Source: Metridium senile
Lineage: Eukaryota > Cnidaria > Anthozoa > Actiniaria > Metridiidae
NCBI GenBank assembly: GCA_949775045.1
Contig: OX459103.1
Span: forward strand, 2,493,501 to 2,557,500
Direction of reading: 5' to 3'
DNA length: 64,000 bases
Shown here piece by piece: positions 62,537 through 64,000 of the stretch. A program made the position numbers and the translations under genes. Position 1 is the stretch's first letter, and each line of letters opens with the position of its first letter. The notes under the pieces are model-generated. The model made no database searches and was not told where the DNA came from. It saw only the letters and a list, made by a program, of their open reading frames with translations.

Positions 62537-62660
62537 TGACGTCACTATTCGTTTTTCTTCTCATTGATACTCAATTAGTGTTTCTTAATTGGTTGAGTGA
62601 TTGATGACGAAATTATTGAACTACACAATTAGCGTTCTAATTGGTTGATTGATTGATGAC
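62537..62660 (+). promoter_or_regulatory. Probable promoter with CRE and duplicated CCAAT/TGATGAC module
   Basis: A perfect CRE palindrome TGACGTCA lies at 62537-62544. A 22-bp module AATTGGTTGAnTGATTGATGAC occurs twice, at 62587-62608 and 62639-62660 (one mismatch, 52 bp apart). Each copy holds ATTGG (CCAAT box on the other strand) and TGATGAC; the second extends to TGACATCA, a CRE-like site. The block sits 80-200 bp upstream of a signal-peptide start codon, where a promoter would be expected. No TATA box is evident. Confidence 0.45.
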
Positions 62661-62740
62661 ATCATAGTTCTTCCATGTTCATTAGGGCCTAAGCAAGTCT
62701 TCGAGGTTTAAGCTTCCTCGCCTGCTTCTTTAAGCAAGCG

Positions 62741-62828
62741 ATGGCTTTTACTCTCAAGGCTACGGCTTCCTTCGCTGTCTTTATTCTCTTCATTGGTATC
62801 TGTACGATGTATGGTGTTGCTGGCGAAT
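62741..62828 (+). CDS. First exon of a secreted-protein gene (signal peptide)
   Basis: The ATG at 62741 has favourable context (G at -3, G at +4). It encodes 29 residues, beginning MAFTLKATASF with a hydrophobic core AVFILFIGIC and a small-residue end VAGE. That is a typical signal peptide, with cleavage likely near GVAG|E or just after. The exon stops at a consensus donor, T|GTAAGT at 62829-62834, leaving one base of the next codon. A phase-1 intron right after the signal peptide is a common arrangement in secreted-protein genes. The upstream TATA-less promoter-like block and 5' leader fit a transcription start near 62660-62700. The mature product lies in later exons not identified here, so its function is unknown. 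The open frame on the opposite strand here is a shadow. Confidence 0.6.
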
Positions 62829-62834
62829 GTAAGT
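62829..62834 (+). other. Splice donor GTAAGT
   Basis: Full consensus donor ending the signal-peptide exon in phase 1. Reading through it would give a charged low-complexity tail, which makes splicing the better reading. Confidence 0.6.
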
Positions 62835-62856
62835 ATCAACAAAGAGAGAGAGAAAA

Positions 62857-63309
62857 CATAGAAACTAACTAGTAAACTAGTAAAGGCTGCGTCGGTGTTT
62901 GATATAAACGATAGGTAATAGAATGAAATTTGTAACACCGTAAAAAAATAGAAATAGAAACTAGCTACTAAAGTAATTTGCATAACTATACTTCGGTATT
63001 TTTAGTAGCGTGAATCAAAATTTAAATAGAAACTAGCGAGTAAACTAGTATAGGCTGCGTCGGTGTTTGATATAAATGATAGGTAAAAGAATGAAATTTG
63101 TAACACCGTAAAAAATAGAAATAGAAACTAGCGAGTAAACTAGTATAGGCTGCGTCGGTGTTTGATATAAATGATAGGTAATAGAATGAAATTTGTAACA
63201 CCGTAAAAAAATAGAAATAGAAACTAGCGAGTAAATTAGAGTATAGGCTGCGTCGGTGTTTGATATAAATGATAGGTAATAGAATGAAATTTGCAACACC
63301 GTAAAAAAT
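62857..63309 (+). repeat. 95-96-bp minisatellite in the presumed intron
   Basis: GAAACTAGCGAGTAAACTAG begins copies at 63029, 63124 and 63220. A diverged copy begins at 62861, separated from the rest by about 72 bp of extra sequence (62957-63028). Each copy carries GGCTGCGTCGGTGTTTGATA and ends TTTGTAACACCGTAAAAAA. The opposite-strand frames here are repeat artefacts. Confidence 0.9.
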
Positions 63310-63318
63310 GTTGACTTA

Positions 63319-63360
63319 ACTTTACTAGCGTTTCGAGCTTTAGCACTTCGTCGGAGTAAA
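63319..63360 (-). ncRNA. Degenerate hammerhead-ribozyme-like motif
   Basis: On the minus strand the order is CCGACGA, a short stem-loop around GTGCTAAAGCTC, then GAAAC. It resembles the hammerhead core CUGANGA - stem II - GAAA with one core change (C for U at the second base). Flanking TTTACT and AGTAAA can pair. Hammerhead motifs of this size are known in Penelope-like elements and retrozymes. The core substitution and weak stem III suggest an inactive remnant or coincidence. Confidence 0.35.
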
Positions 63361-63735
63361 AGGGATATTACAGATTAGATAACAAATCATTGTAAATAAG
63401 TATATATTCTTTTTCTTCTCATATTTGTCTTTTTTTAATTTTATCAAAGTTAAATAATATTTAATTTAATTAGAATGAACTGATCGTGATGCGTAACAAA
63501 AACATTGGTCTAATTAAATTACAATTTATAATTTGTTCTTATTTTCAATGCTTTTCTGAGACATTTCTTTTTTGTTTGCTTGTATTCGAGCGATATCAGG
63601 CAACGAATGCATTTTAATATGCTTATTACTAAATAGCATGCCAATGAGCTTCGCACGGATTTGTTTGTTCTGTTTTACAAATTCATTTTATTGACAATAT
63701 CTATTAGTTAGTTAGTTATCAAGTTTGTTTAACTT
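63361..63735. other. AT-rich presumed intronic DNA
   Basis: No confident feature is seen. One weak acceptor candidate (CAG at 63597-63599) is treated among the findings. Confidence 0.4.
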
Positions 63736-64000
63736 TAATTGCTTTGTTTGTTCGTTCGTTTGTCTGTTTGTTTTTTCGTTCGTTCATCGATATTCGTTGG
63801 TTTATTAATCTTTCGTTAGTTTGCTCGTCCGTGTTTCTGTTTGTTCGTTCGTTCGTTTGTCTGTTTGTTCGTTTGTCTGTTGGTTCGTTCGTTCGTTATT
63901 AATATTCGTTCGTTTATTAATCTTTCGTTAGTTTGTTTGTTCATTAGTTTGTCTGTCTGTTTGTTCGTTCATTGATGTTCTTTCGTTTGTTAAACTTTGG
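63736..64000 (+). repeat. TTCG/TTTG/TCTG tetranucleotide-rich minisatellite
   Basis: Runs of GTTCGTTCGTTTGTCTGTTTG alternate with a longer phrase, TTTATTAATCTTTCGTTAGT, seen near 63800 and again about 112 bp later. It is a composite simple repeat running off the window end. Confidence 0.85.

Noticed and set aside
62708..63299. Opposite-strand frames over the signal-peptide exon and the 95-bp minisatellite
   Set aside because: They consist of repeated phrases from the minisatellite and the complement of the supported exon.

Overview
This is eukaryotic, almost certainly metazoan DNA. Supporting signs are consensus GTAAGT splice donors, a pyrimidine-tract acceptor, DNA-transposon-type inverted-repeat elements, minisatellites and AT-rich gene-poor flanks. 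No bacterial operon or rRNA/tRNA gene is recognisable. The mobile-element ends (CCTCGTTCCCAGGGCCC-type inverted repeats, a hammerhead-like CGACGAAG...GCTCGAAACG motif) recall repeats I associate with cnidarian and other marine-invertebrate genomes. That assignment is an impression, not a search result.

Layout. 1-240: T-rich low-complexity DNA. 320-1749: the 3' part of a gene, with a Gln/His- and Asp-rich exon, a 537-bp intron and a short terminal exon. 1750-3431: AT-rich non-coding DNA with a duplicated 160-bp block. 3432-3824: a pure (TGTGG)n array. 3960-4833: an 874-bp inverted-repeat element with 68-bp ends and a 9-bp target duplication. 5091-59394: about 54.3 kb of one head-to-tail satellite, the dominant feature. 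59395-62500: AT-rich DNA with a 125-bp and a 545-bp inverted-repeat element, a LINE-like 3' tail and a 112-bp minisatellite. 62537-62828: a probable promoter and the first exon of a secreted-protein gene. 62829-64000: its presumed intron, with a 95-bp minisatellite, a hammerhead-like motif and a TTCG/TTTG-rich end.

The satellite is built from two interchangeable monomers, 18 bp (GGGCTATACGTTTCTTTC) and 16 bp (the same without one TA, as ..CTACG.. or ..TTACG..). Their order forms 362-bp higher-order repeats and larger tandem duplications of about 0.44 to 2.7 kb. Neither monomer contains TAA, TAG or TGA on the + strand. All three forward frames therefore stay open for tens of kilobases and give apparent proteins of up to 13,354 residues. 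I read these as artefacts of the repeat, not genes.

Only two genes are supported, both partial, at opposite ends of the window. Nothing in the sequence links their functions. The most unusual content is the satellite: two-length code, nested duplication, total strand uniformity, CpG density and a CENP-B-box-like core present only in the 18-bp form.
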